A DNA stretch of 64,000 bases from positions 2,666,001 through 2,730,000 of the forward strand of contig NZ_CP179930.1 of the NCBI RefSeq assembly GCF_047495495.1. Direction: 5' to 3'. Below are positions 26,337-34,827 of this stretch, piece by piece. Each line of letters opens with the position of its first letter. The stretch's first letter is position 1. Made by a program: the position numbers and the translations under genes. The notes beneath the pieces are model-generated. The model saw only the letters and a list, made by a program, of their open reading frames with translations. It did not search any database and had not been told where the DNA came from. This stretch comes from Zymobacter sp047495495 (GTDB taxonomy: Bacteria; Pseudomonadota; Gammaproteobacteria; Pseudomonadales; Halomonadaceae).

Positions 26337-28067
26337 TCACGACTGTTCGGGTACCGGCGGAACATCGTCGGCATGCGGTGGTGCCGTGTTAGGCTTCGGT
26401 TCTTCTGCCAACGGCGGCAGTGTGCGGTCGCGTTCGCGCATTGACTTATAGCTGACACTGAGTCGAATGCGTGGGGCTTCGGCACCGTCATGGAAAGCCA
26501 GCACTGTATCGAGAATGTGCTTGTCGGCCAGCGTCATGCGGTCCTGCATACGCAAATGCTGGAGCCAGTTGCGAACGAGGAAGACTTCCTGCCACAGCGC
26601 TCGCTCCTGCGTGTCGCGGTACAGCCACCAGCGCTCGGCACCGTTGCGCAGGCGCAGCTTGCGCTGGCGTCGCATGGCACGAATGAACTCGTGCGTCCGT
26701 TCTTCGGGAATGTTGTACTCGATTGTGACCATCACCGAACCGTGTTTCGGATCGAACGAGATGGCCGGTGCCGCATTGGCCGGGCTGCTGACATGCAGCA
26801 TGTCGTTGGCATCCAGCGAGGGCAGCTTCGACTGATACAGAATGACCGCGCAGATGATCATCAGGATACCCGCGCTCAGCAGCGCCCCTTGCACCGTCAT
26901 GGTGGTGGCCATATGCCCCCACAGAAACGATCCCAGCGCCAACCCGCCATACAGCGAGGTCTGATAGAGCGCCAGCGCGCGCGCCTTGACCCAGTCCGGC
27001 ACCAGCAGCTGAACGGCCGCATTGTAGGTCGACACCGCGGCGATCCAGCAGCTACCTGACAGCAGCAACGCAAAAAACACGCAGAACAGATTGGTGGTCG
27101 TGCCCAGAATCATCAGCATCGCGGCACATACCGCCCCTGCCAGACTGATCAGACGCCCCGTGCCCAAACGCTGGCGCAGACGATCCACACCAACGCTACC
27201 AATGATTGCCCCAATCCCGAGCGTCCCGAGCATGTACCCGTATAGAGCCGCGCTACCGTCCGGGTTCTGATCCGCCAGCAGCGGTAGCAAAGCCCAAATG
27301 GCACTGGCACAGATGCCGAATGTGAACGAGCGCAGCATCACGATGCGCGTCACGGTCGAATAATGAGTGAACTGAAGTGCCGCCTTGACCCCTTCACGAA
27401 TCTTTTCAGGCGGCAGCGTGCGCGCAGGAATGTCACGCTTCCAGCGCCAGATGGCATACATCAGTACCAAGCTGCACACACTGTTGAAGAGGAACACCCA
27501 CTTGGGCGCACAGAAGCCCAGCATAATCCCGCCCAATGCCGGCCCGAGCGCGCGCGCTACGTTGTAGTTGACGCTGTTCAGCAGTACAGCGCTGGCCACT
27601 TCAGAACGTGGCACTTGCTCGTTGACCGCCGCCTGCCACGCCGGTGTCAGCAACGCTGACCCTAGTGAGATGCCCAGAATCGACAAGATTAGCCATTCAG
27701 GTGTCAGAGTGGCGAATTCAGCGATCCCGGTGATCACTACCCCGCCGATCGTCTGGATACCCATACCGATCAGCATCAATTTGCGTCGATCATGATTGTC
27801 GGCCAGCACGCCTGCGACGATCGACAGCAATACTAACGGTATCGCTGCAGCCACCTGAATCATGGCCACCATCAACGGACTGGCATGCTGTTCCGTCACT
27901 ACCCAGGCCGATGCCACGGACTGGGCCCACATTCCCAAGTTGGCGAACAGGTTCGCGATCCATATGGCACGATAGGCCCGGAATTTCATCGGGCCCAGCA
28001 GGCCGCGATGCGGCGGCACGGTCGTGGAACCGGCCGGAATTTCGAAGCGTGAGTCCTGTCGAGACAT
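26337..28067 (-). CDS. MFS exporter with a C-terminal dimeric alpha/beta-barrel-like domain, EntS-type
   Basis: 576 residues. Residues ~20-420 form about 12 transmembrane segments of the MFS_3 family, the group that includes the enterobactin exporter EntS: FRAYRAIWIANLFANLGMW at the start, ADNHDRRKLMLIG in the loop between helices 2 and 3, and the NYNVARALGPALGG stretch. Residues ~445-555 add a soluble domain resembling the antibiotic-monooxygenase-like tail common in this subfamily (VTIEYNIPEERTHEFIRAM ... WQEVFLV). The chosen ATG follows GAAGAGG; an earlier in-frame start would add an unlikely Cys-rich leader. The export substrate is unknown; a link to the NRPS product at the left end is possible but the genes are 23 kb apart. 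Confidence 0.82.
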   Translation of the reverse strand: MSRQDSRFEIPAGSTTVPPHRGLLGPMKFRAYRAIWIANLFANLGMWAQSVASAWVVTEQHASPLMVAMIQVAAAIPLVLLSIVAGVLADNHDRRKLMLIGMGIQTIGGVVITGIAEFATLTPEWLILSILGISLGSALLTPAWQAAVNEQVPRSEVASAVLLNSVNYNVARALGPALGGIMLGFCAPKWVFLFNSVCSLVLMYAIWRWKRDIPARTLPPEKIREGVKAALQFTHYSTVTRIVMLRSFTFGICASAIWALLPLLADQNPDGSAALYGYMLGTLGIGAIIGSVGVDRLRQRLGTGRLISLAGAVCAAMLMILGTTTNLFCVFFALLLSGSCWIAAVSTYNAAVQLLVPDWVKARALALYQTSLYGGLALGSFLWGHMATTMTVQGALLSAGILMIICAVILYQSKLPSLDANDMLHVSSPANAAPAISFDPKHGSVMVTIEYNIPEERTHEFIRAMRRQRKLRLRNGAERWWLYRDTQERALWQEVFLVRNWLQHLRMQDRMTLADKHILDTVLAFHDGAEAPRIRLSVSYKSMRERDRTLPPLAEEPKPNTAPPHADDVPPVPEQS

Positions 28068-28230
28068 GGGTGCCTCTTCGTCTACGATGAGAAATGGAAA
28101 ATGAACGCAGGCGCGATGCCCGGCACACGCATTCCGCCTTCGGCAAATACCAAGGGCGGCGCTCAGCGAGCATGCTACAGATGCAGGAGCAGAAGTCACC
28201 TCGAATACTTCTGCCCCGACCACTCAGTAT

Positions 28231-28686
28231 CTAGCGATCACCGTTGCGGATGGTCACCACTGGTACTGACGCCGTACGGACAACGGCTTCTGCCGTCGAG
28301 CCGGCCAGCAGGCGCTTGACTCCGGAGCGTCCCTCCGTCCCCATTAGAATCATGCTGGCATCGACCAGTTCAGCCTGATGAACAATTTCGGACGATGTAT
28401 GACGCGCAGCGACGATATCCCACGTGACGGTGAACGGCTCCTGATCCAAGTTGGGGAAATATCGACCGATGAAGCGCTTCATTTCACGTTCGATGTTCGC
28501 CTGCTGTGATTCAGGTACAACCAGTTGGTCTGACGCCTGCAGCGGCCAGCTATCACCTTCCGCCACGATGTGCACGATATGCAGGCGCGCACCGCTCAGG
28601 CGCGCCAGGGTACTGGCCATACTGCAGCATCGTGCTGCACCGGTAGAGAAGTCCGTAGCAAACAGCAGCGTCTTGAGTTCAGTCAT
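28231..28686 (-). CDS. Universal stress protein (UspA family)
   Basis: 151-residue single-domain Usp. LLFATDFSTGAAR at the N-terminus supplies the adenine pocket, and GTEGRSGVKRLLAGSTAEAVVRTASVPV near the end carries the ATP-binding pattern G-x2-G-x9-G-S/T. This is the ATP-binding Usp type rather than the non-binding UspA type. GGAGA precedes the start. Likely helps survival in starvation or membrane stress; specific role not visible. Divergent from ilvE. Confidence 0.9.
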   Translation of the reverse strand: MTELKTLLFATDFSTGAARCCSMASTLARLSGARLHIVHIVAEGDSWPLQASDQLVVPESQQANIEREMKRFIGRYFPNLDQEPFTVTWDIVAARHTSSEIVHQAELVDASMILMGTEGRSGVKRLLAGSTAEAVVRTASVPVVTIRNGDR

Positions 28687-28966
28687 GGGGTCTCCGCGGG
28701 ATCATGAATGGCGTAAACACGAAAGCACGTCTTCTATAGTGTACCTTGCAATCACCTTGCAGGGCGCTTCGACGATAGCCTCTGTGCGGTAAAGGTTCAC
28801 CCGAAATCGCATCGGCATACATAGAGTATTTAACGTAGGGCCCAGAGCCATGATAGTCTCGACAGAAGGGCAGCGCCCTCGCTCGAAGACACTACCCTTC
28901 ATGGATCTACAAGCACAGTACAATCATGCGCCAGAGAGTGCATGCTCACATAGAGCGGTCATTGTC

Positions 28967-29989
28967 ATGGATACAGATAATTTCGATTGGAGTTCCCTCG
29001 GGTTCGATTACATCAAAACGGACTATCGCTACCTGTCACAGTGGAAAGACGGCAGCTGGGACGACGGTGTACTGACCGAGGACAACACGCTGCACATCAG
29101 CGAAGGCTCTACGGCCCTTCACTATGGTCAGCAGTGCTTTGAAGGCCTTAAGGCCTATCGCTGCAAAGACGGGTCCATCAACCTGTTCCGCCCGGACCGC
29201 AATGCGATCCGCATGCAGCAGAGCTGCGCGCGCCTACTGATGCCCGAGATCCCGACAGACGTGTTCGTCGAAGCCTGTAAGAAGGTCGTGCTGGCCAACG
29301 AACGCTTCATTCCGCCTTACGGTAGCGGCGGCGCACTCTACCTGCGCCCGTTCCTGATCGGCGTCGGCGACAACATCGGTGTACACCCCGCACCGCAGTT
29401 CATCTTCTCGATCTTCTGCGTACCGGTAGGCGCCTACTTCAAAGGTGGCATGAAACCGGTCAACTTCATGGTGTCGTCCTACGACCGTGCAGCTCCTTAC
29501 GGCACCGGTGCTGCCAAGGTCGGCGGTAACTATGCTGCGAGCCTGCTGCCGAACAAGGAAGCGCACGAACGCGAATTCGCCGACTGCATCTACCTTGATC
29601 CGGCCACGCACACCAAGATCGAGGAAGTGGGTTCCGCTAACTTCTTCGCCATCACGCATGACGACGTCTTCGTGACACCGTATTCACCGTCCATCCTGCC
29701 CAGTATCACCAAATACTCGCTGCTCGAACTGGCACGCGACTACTTGGGGCTGGCCACGCAGGAAACCGACGTACCGATCACCGACCTTGATCAGTACAAG
29801 GAAGCCGGTGCCTGCGGTACAGCCGCCGTCATCACCCCGATTGGCGGCATTCAGTACAAGGACGATTTCCACGTCTTCTATAGCGAAACAGACGTCGGCC
29901 CGGTGACGCGTCGCCTGTACGACACGCTGACCAGCATCCAGGTCGGTGATATCGAAGGCCCAGAAGGCTGGGTCGTCAAAGTGAAGTGA
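28967..29989 (+). CDS. ilvE: Branched-chain amino acid aminotransferase
   Basis: PLP enzyme making valine, leucine and isoleucine from their keto acids with glutamate. 340 residues, the class IV fold of the longer BCAT type (homologous to mitochondrial and Bacillus enzymes) rather than the ~309-residue E. coli type. Seen: HYGQQCFEGLKAY, FRPDRNAIRMQQSCARL, YLRPFLIG, the PLP-lysine region GAAKVGGNYAASL, and EVGSANFF. The frame extends upstream, but the chosen ATG begins the family's conserved N-terminus; its ribosome site (AGAGCGG) is weak. It is followed by a strong terminator, so monocistronic. Confidence 0.93.
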   Translation: MDTDNFDWSSLGFDYIKTDYRYLSQWKDGSWDDGVLTEDNTLHISEGSTALHYGQQCFEGLKAYRCKDGSINLFRPDRNAIRMQQSCARLLMPEIPTDVFVEACKKVVLANERFIPPYGSGGALYLRPFLIGVGDNIGVHPAPQFIFSIFCVPVGAYFKGGMKPVNFMVSSYDRAAPYGTGAAKVGGNYAASLLPNKEAHEREFADCIYLDPATHTKIEEVGSANFFAITHDDVFVTPYSPSILPSITKYSLLELARDYLGLATQETDVPITDLDQYKEAGACGTAAVITPIGGIQYKDDFHVFYSETDVGPVTRRLYDTLTSIQVGDIEGPEGWVVKVK

Positions 29990-30340
29990 TCCCCGCTTCA
30001 CGCGCAGTACTTTGCTTCAAGAGACCGTGATCCGGGCTTGAAGCGGCCCATCGGGCCACTTTCCATGACATGACCTGTCTGACGCGGTGGGCACTCCAAC
30101 CCACCGCGTACTTCTTTTTAGATACATTTTTAATATATATGTGGCTCACGCATGCCAACAAGAAGGTAGTGGTATGCTATGTCGCATGGGAATATTTCTC
30201 TACACATGTAATAATTTATACGTGCAAGCCTCTAGTCATCGCATCCCCAAAAAGCAATAACTAAAAAGAGCCCTATTTCAATAACAGGCTTGCTGAAATT
30301 TTATTACGTTTATTTCCTCTATCAAGAGACACCGACATCA
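29990..30340. other. Intergenic region after ilvE turning AT-rich
   Basis: Holds an inverted repeat GCTTCAAG-N15-CTTGAAGC (30014-30044), the ilvE terminator, and then a sharp change to AT-rich sequence that continues through the next gene. Confidence 0.6.
30082..30120 (+). terminator. Terminator after ilvE
   Basis: Perfect 10-bp stem ACGCGGTGGG/CCCACCGCGT with an 8-nt loop, followed by ACTTCTTTTTA. Confidence 0.88.
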
Positions 30341-31063
30341 ATGCTTGGAAAAAAGTTCTCCAAAATAGTCAAGATCTATCCTTCTAAAAATATGGAAGGC
30401 TGCAGAGAGATTATAGATATATTCACGGATACGTTTGTGGAAAACAATATATATCCGGGATTTGAAAAGATACTTAGCGAAGCTTTTCGTATTTGCGTAG
30501 CAACATGTGGCCAAACATATCTCACTATTGACCGGCCTGCTGGCGTATTTTATTCAGAACTGCGCCGCTATACCATGACGTTAACAATAGGAGACTACCA
30601 TAGCCCTAAACCTTCTTATATCGTATTTTCAAAGAGAAAAAGCAATGAAGAAAAAAAATTAGCTCAAATTATTGGTGGAATATTCCTGTTATCGGAATAC
30701 TTTAAAACTCTATTTAATGAAGAAAACAACCGACTAGAGTTCAACAATTTAACACTGAGAAGCATAGATCACAGTTTTATTTGCGCCCATTTGATGGAAT
30801 ATTCATCACAGTCTTCGGACCTTTTCACAACGGAACACGATATCGAAGTAAATTTTAATGATATCGATCAAGAAAAAGTACTTATTATTTTCCATTGCAT
30901 TGACATAAAAAAAGTACGTTTCTTTCTGCCGGGGGGAGAAGAGCGCGTTGTCTCCTATTCAAAAGAATCCGAAGAAAAAGACCAACCTCTGTTTTTGTTC
31001 ATGAAACAGTGGCAGAAAGAGCTGAAACGCTATATGGAATATCCTTCAAGTCCGCTTCGCTAA
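30341..31063 (+). CDS. Orphan protein in an AT-rich cassette, function unknown
   Basis: About 240 residues; I do not recognise the family. There is no signal peptide or clear membrane segment; it is rich in Lys, Ile, Phe and Glu, with mixed alpha/beta character. An upstream in-frame TTG at 30290 would add 17 residues; neither start has a strong ribosome site, so the 5' end is uncertain. Base composition and codons (AAA, ATA, TTT, GAA) are very unlike the flanking genes. The gene sits alone between the ilvE terminator and its own hairpin, like a single-gene cargo cassette. A Phe/Lys-rich soluble protein of this size in a lone AT-rich cassette could be an orphan immunity or defence gene, but nothing in the sequence proves that. 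Confidence 0.6.
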   Translation: MLGKKFSKIVKIYPSKNMEGCREIIDIFTDTFVENNIYPGFEKILSEAFRICVATCGQTYLTIDRPAGVFYSELRRYTMTLTIGDYHSPKPSYIVFSKRKSNEEKKLAQIIGGIFLLSEYFKTLFNEENNRLEFNNLTLRSIDHSFICAHLMEYSSQSSDLFTTEHDIEVNFNDIDQEKVLIIFHCIDIKKVRFFLPGGEERVVSYSKESEEKDQPLFLFMKQWQKELKRYMEYPSSPLR

Positions 31064-31083
31064 GGGAAAACAGACGAAAGCAA

Positions 31084-31116
31084 GAAAGGGAGGCTTGATC
31101 CCGCCTCCTTTCTTCT
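31084..31116. terminator. Terminator between the AT-rich orphan gene and chaC
   Basis: Stem AAAGGGAGGC/GCCTCCTTT (one bulged G) with TTGATCCC loop and TCTTCTTC downstream; lies between convergent genes. Confidence 0.75.
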
Positions 31117-31134
31117 TCACACCTTATATAATCT

Positions 31135-31863
31135 TCAGCTAACCGCATTGACGGAAGGCTGACAGCGACGCAGTAACCCTTCCAAGGCTTCGTCAGGCAT
31201 TTCGGCATTGCGCAGCGCGACAGCGGTCTGTGCCACATAGTCGTACGTGGTACCGCACTGACCGCGTGCGGTTTCAAACACCTTGCGGATAATTTCATCG
31301 GAGAGCTGCCCGACATACGTCGGTTGGCTGCGCGCCACAACAAACGCCAGCGCGGGCACGGTGCGCCCATTCTCCAGCGTACAGGGTACCCAAGTGGGTC
31401 GATAGGAACAGTCCGGCATCTCGCGCTTCCACAGCGCCAGCAGATGACATTGCAGATCCTGAGCGGATAGTTTGAACGCCACCCCTTCGCAGGTGCCGCC
31501 TTCATCCAGCCCGAACACTAGCCCCGGCTGTTCAGGTGTACCACGGTGAATGCGCGACCACAGATACAGCCCACGATGAAAGCCTTCGATGTAACCGCGC
31601 AGCGACTCGATAGCAGGACACTCGGGACGCCAGATCAGCGAACCGTATGCGAACAGCCAGATATCCTGATCCTCGTACCCTTGCCGCCGACGCAGCTCCA
31701 GCATTTCGGCGATCGAACGTTCATGCGCCTCTGCCGTCATCGGCATCACGGCGTCCAAGCGAGGAGGATACGTCTGCATTCCGCCACCGCAGCACATACG
31801 CTGGCTATCCGTCGTGGACGACGTGGGGACAGATGATGGCGCGGTATCCTGCTCGGTTGTCAT
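31135..31863 (-). CDS. chaC: ChaC-type gamma-glutamylcyclotransferase
   Basis: Cytoplasmic enzyme that cleaves glutathione to 5-oxoproline and Cys-Gly. 242 residues; the core begins with IWLFAYGSLIWRP, the glycine-rich substrate loop of the family, continues with GYIEGFHRGLYLWSRIHRGTPEQPGLVFGL, and includes CEGVAFKL and a late YDYVAQT segment. The first ~60 residues (with RMCCGGGM) are an extension of unknown role. AGGAG precedes the chosen ATG; a longer frame upstream is unlikely to be used. E. coli ChaC is named for its location with the cation exchanger ChaA, absent here. Confidence 0.9.
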   Translation of the reverse strand: MTTEQDTAPSSVPTSSTTDSQRMCCGGGMQTYPPRLDAVMPMTAEAHERSIAEMLELRRRQGYEDQDIWLFAYGSLIWRPECPAIESLRGYIEGFHRGLYLWSRIHRGTPEQPGLVFGLDEGGTCEGVAFKLSAQDLQCHLLALWKREMPDCSYRPTWVPCTLENGRTVPALAFVVARSQPTYVGQLSDEIIRKVFETARGQCGTTYDYVAQTAVALRNAEMPDEALEGLLRRCQPSVNAVS

Positions 31864-32003
31864 ATGAACTCCTGGGACCTCGGGTCTCCTGAAAGGCCTA
31901 GCGGGAATGACGGACAGCGAACGCGTTCGGCCCGTCATTTCACGATAACGGCGCAACGTGGGTTATTAAAGCCACGCTGCTTATTCCATCCTACACGTCT
32001 CGC

Positions 32004-33305
32004 TCAATTTCTTTCCAGCATCTTGCGCACATGGCGATTGCTGAACAGCGCATTGAGGATGATCGCTGCCAGCATCGAGGTGCCAATACCGTTGAGCTGG
32101 ATCACCCCCATCGACAACGAGAAGTTACCTGCACCGAGGATCATAGTGACCGAAATCAGGATCAGCGTGGCATGATCATTCAGGTCAACGTTGTTCTGCA
32201 TCCAGATACGTACACCGGCAGCCGAGATCATCCCAAACACCACGATAGACGCACCGCCCAGCACCGGTACTGGCAAGGTATGCACGAGGGCACCAAAGCG
32301 CGGAGAGAAGCCCAATACGATAGCCAGAATGCCAGCGATCAGAAACGTGAGCGTAGAGAACACACGCGTCACCGCCATCACCCCTATATTTTCGGCATAT
32401 GTCGTGACCCCTGTACCCCCGACGCTCCCTGACAGCATGGTCGCCAGCCCATCGCCGAGGAACGCTCGTCCCATATAGCGATCAAGGGGAGTCCCCGTCA
32501 TTTCACCCACGGCTTTGACATGACCAAGGTTTTCGGCGATCAGAATCAGGAAGACAGGAGCAATGGTGAGGATAGCCGTCCACTGGAACGTGGGCGTATG
32601 AAAGGTCGGTAGCCCGAACCACGGTGCCGCTTCCACCGGGGTGAAGTCGATCGGCGTGCCCCACCCCATCAGGTTGGCGGCAACGAAATAGAGGGCATAA
32701 GCGATTAGGATGCCGATCAAGAGTAGCAACCGTTGCACAACACCGCGCGTCAGCACGGCCATGCTGCCGATGCACAGTACGGTGACCAGCGCCATGATGC
32801 CGTTGAACGTCGAGCCGGAGACACTGCCCACGGCACTAGGTGCTAGGTTCAGACCGATAGTCGCGACCACGGCCCCCGTAACGGTCGGCGGCAGCAGCTT
32901 AACGATCCACCCCGTTCCTACCCACATCACGATCAGCCCGCACAGCGCATACAGCCCCCCGCAGACGATGATGCCACCAAGCGCCAGATCCACCGCGGGA
33001 TTGGCACCGTGTCCGGCCACGTATCCCGTCGCGGCACAGACCACCGGGATGAAGGCAAAGCTCGACCCTAGGTAGCTGGGCACTTTCCCCCCAACGATGA
33101 TGAAGAACAGCAGCGTGGCAACGCCCGACATCAAAATCGCGAGGTTGGTATCAAACCCCATCAACATCGGCGCCAGCACGGTTGAACCGAACATGGCAAC
33201 AAGGTGCTGAACGCCCAGCGCCAGCATCTGCCCCCAGGATAAGCGTTCATCGGGCCTGACCAACGTTGAATCAGACATCGAGGTATAGCGCCAGCGTACG
33301 GCCAT
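32004..33305 (-). CDS. uraA: Uracil/pyrimidine permease, NCS2 family
   Basis: Inner-membrane nucleobase:proton symporter, 433 residues, about 14 segments as in UraA. Key motifs: LALGVQHLVAMFGSTVLAP at helix 1, SSFAFIPV in the first discontinuous helix, AENLGHVKAVGEMTG with the substrate-binding glutamate, and GGTGVTTYAENIGVMAVT with the second. These assign pyrimidine (most likely uracil) rather than purine transport. GGGAGAAG precedes the ATG. It stands alone; with codBA it completes pyrimidine base salvage. RutG-like function cannot be ruled out but no rut genes are present. Confidence 0.9.
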   Translation of the reverse strand: MAVRWRYTSMSDSTLVRPDERLSWGQMLALGVQHLVAMFGSTVLAPMLMGFDTNLAILMSGVATLLFFIIVGGKVPSYLGSSFAFIPVVCAATGYVAGHGANPAVDLALGGIIVCGGLYALCGLIVMWVGTGWIVKLLPPTVTGAVVATIGLNLAPSAVGSVSGSTFNGIMALVTVLCIGSMAVLTRGVVQRLLLLIGILIAYALYFVAANLMGWGTPIDFTPVEAAPWFGLPTFHTPTFQWTAILTIAPVFLILIAENLGHVKAVGEMTGTPLDRYMGRAFLGDGLATMLSGSVGGTGVTTYAENIGVMAVTRVFSTLTFLIAGILAIVLGFSPRFGALVHTLPVPVLGGASIVVFGMISAAGVRIWMQNNVDLNDHATLILISVTMILGAGNFSLSMGVIQLNGIGTSMLAAIILNALFSNRHVRKMLERN

Positions 33306-33493
33306 GAACTTCTCCCATAGCGAGTCGTGGATGGAATCGGTAAACGGGGGCGAATTCCCCCCACGAGGGTCAATCTTACCATTCGCCCCCTACCGTAGGG
33401 GGGAGTGTCACTGTCGCATGCGCTATTTTCCCATCCATGGATGGATTAGACTGGTCATACACCTGTACAGGTATGCAACTTGACGTTTCTATT

Positions 33494-33700
33494 ATGAAAA
33501 GCTTTATCCAGCGTTTGCTTTGTCCCCTTGTCGTTGGGGGATCGATTATGGCCATCGGTTACGGCTTCGCCAGCCTGCTGCGCGGCGACTACCATTTCTC
33601 CACTTGGCCCCTCGCCCTGCAAAGCGTGGTCGTGATTTTTGCCCTCTTCGCCGCACTGATTTCAGGGCTGATCATCTTCGGCGGACGTAACGATCGCTGA
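33494..33700 (+). CDS. Small two-helix membrane protein, unknown
   Basis: About 68 residues with two hydrophobic segments (LVVGGSIMAIGYGFASLL and SVVVIFALFAALISGLIIF) separated by a short polar loop containing RGDYHFSTW, and a basic C-terminus. The start is uncertain: in-frame ATGs also occur at 33437 and 33473, and none has a strong ribosome site. No function can be assigned; it lies between uraA and tRNA-Thr. Confidence 0.5.
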   Translation: MKSFIQRLLCPLVVGGSIMAIGYGFASLLRGDYHFSTWPLALQSVVVIFALFAALISGLIIFGGRNDR

Positions 33701-33766
33701 CAGAAATGCTTGAGTATCACAAGGGGTTGCCCATCACGGCATGTCGGCGCTAGAATGCATGCCGTT

Positions 33767-33842
33767 GCCGGTGTAGCTCAGTTGGTAGAGCAGCGCATTC
33801 GTAATGCGAAGGTCGTAGGTTCGACTCCTATCTCCGGCACCA
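33767..33842 (+). tRNA. tRNA-Thr (anticodon CGT)
   Basis: 76 nt with CCA encoded. D-arm GCTC-AGTTGGTA-GAGC, anticodon loop TTCGTAA reading ACG codons, and T-arm GTAGG-TTCGACT-CCTAT; the core is identical to the common enterobacterial tRNA-Thr(CGT). The acceptor arm GCCGGTG pairs with CTCCGGC except for a T-T mismatch at the sixth pair. A strong terminator follows within 10 nt. Confidence 0.96.
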
Positions 33843-33849
33843 TGAATTC

Positions 33850-33887
33850 AAAACACCCCCGCTGCTTCACGGCAGCGGGGGTGTTTT
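33850..33887 (+). terminator. Terminator after tRNA-Thr
   Basis: 16-bp perfect stem from AAAACACCCCCGCTGC with a 6-nt loop and its complement ending in TTTT, starting 8 nt after the tRNA CCA. Confidence 0.93.
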
Positions 33888-34108
33888 CGTTTCAGGAATC
33901 GACGGGGCAGCATTGCCATATCACGCCCCGCTTCATCTTGGTGGATGCCTTTTCTAGCTAGCGGTCCAGAATATCGAGCGGGGGCAGACTGTCGATGATA
34001 TCCAACGTTTGCAGTGGAACTGCCATTACTCACTGGAACCAAGTTTTTCCACCCGATTTCTTATCCTCAAGGGTGGTGCTGATCACAGCAGCTCGCTGAT
34101 GCTGTTGG

Positions 34109-34444
34109 CTACTCTCTCCGGCCCAGTGCGCCTAGGTCTACGCTGTAAATGGCATCAAGCCCCTCGACCATATCAATGAAGTAGCCAAGGTCGCCGTCCT
34201 GCCCGATCAATAGCAGTGTCGGTGCAACGTTCTGTACGCCGTAGGTGACATTGCGCTCTTTCAGCAGTGCATACCCATACCAACAAACCCAGTCGCCTTG
34301 GGCGCTCTCACGCTCCATGATGTCGGCGCTCCCTATCGTCCGATGGAGAAACCCGCGATAGCGGCGTGGCAGTCGAGCACCCCGCACCTGCTCCAGCATG
34401 TGGATACCGCGTTCAACGTCATCTGGTAACTGGGCATCTTTCAT
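34109..34444 (-). CDS. SMI1/KNR4 (SUKH)-like protein, candidate orphan immunity protein
   Basis: 111 residues. The pattern LPRRYRGFL-H near residue 25, followed by an acidic/aromatic middle and the block TLLLIGQDGDLGYFIDM near 75-91, then IYSVDLGALG, matches the SUKH superfamily: LP-x2-Y-x2-FL at the first helix and IG-x-DG-x-G-x-x-x-D in the sheet. SUKH proteins are frequent immunity proteins of polymorphic and contact-dependent toxins. No toxin is next to it; it lies just beyond tRNA-Thr, a common landing zone for islands, and could be a leftover or a stand-alone protective gene. GGAAAG precedes the ATG. Family likely; role inferred. Confidence 0.62.
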   Translation of the reverse strand: MKDAQLPDDVERGIHMLEQVRGARLPRRYRGFLHRTIGSADIMERESAQGDWVCWYGYALLKERNVTYGVQNVAPTLLLIGQDGDLGYFIDMVEGLDAIYSVDLGALGRRE

Positions 34445-34590
34445 GGGTTTCTTTCCGTACGGTCATTGCTCATGAGCACGCTACTTCTGCCGACAACAGA
34501 GATAGCATGCCGAAAACGGCTGTCACGATTTCTTGCTCTAAAAAAGGGGATGATGAGGTTCCGGCTGCGCCATTTCGTCATCCCTGTGGT

Positions 34591-34645
34591 CCAAGGATGA
34601 GGATAACCTTGGCGGGAACCGCCTTGTTATCTACCTTTATCAAGG
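34591..34645. promoter_or_regulatory. Nested, mutually exclusive inverted repeats upstream of adhP
   Basis: CCAAGG (34591) can pair with CCTTGG (34607-34612); CCTTG (34623-34627) can pair with CAAGG (34641-34645); and GATAAC (34602-34607) pairs with GTTATC (34626-34631) enclosing GGCGG-GAA-CCGCC. The last pairing excludes the first two. They lie upstream of the predicted promoter, so they are more likely protein-binding DNA than a leader RNA unless another promoter exists. Confidence 0.45.
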
Positions 34646-34648
34646 CCT

Positions 34649-34665
34649 GTACTAAAGTTTAGTAC
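34649..34665. promoter_or_regulatory. 17-bp perfect palindrome, probable operator of adhP
   Basis: GTACTAAA-G-TTTAGTAC. A further GTAC at 34671-34674 adds a third half-site. Its centre is about 60 bp upstream of the predicted adhP start point, an activator-like position. The regulator is unknown and not encoded next to it. Confidence 0.6.
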
Positions 34666-34686
34666 GTTTTGTACGTTAGTAGTGAT

Positions 34687-34713
34687 TTGCCATACCAGTG
34701 GCAGCGTTATACT
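34687..34713 (+). promoter_or_regulatory. Probable sigma-70 promoter of adhP
   Basis: TATACT at 34708-34713 is a good -10; TTGCCA at 34687-34692 is a possible -35 with short 15-bp spacing (TTTGCC with 16 bp is the alternative). This predicts a leader of roughly 110 nt before the adhP ATG. Confidence 0.5.
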
Positions 34714-34827
34714 AGCGTCAGTGAGTCGGTCCGACGGTCACGCCAGCCGCTCACCTCACCACCTTATTTTCCGGCGTCTGTTTCGTTCCAGACAGGTCAT
34801 CGGTACAACTAAAAAAGGTATCTCGTC

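Larger units (their letters stand above)
34445..34827. other. Regulatory region upstream of adhP
   Basis: About 380 bp between the divergent SUKH-like gene and adhP. It holds several nested inverted repeats, a 17-bp palindrome and a plausible promoter, listed separately. No supportable gene. Confidence 0.6.
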
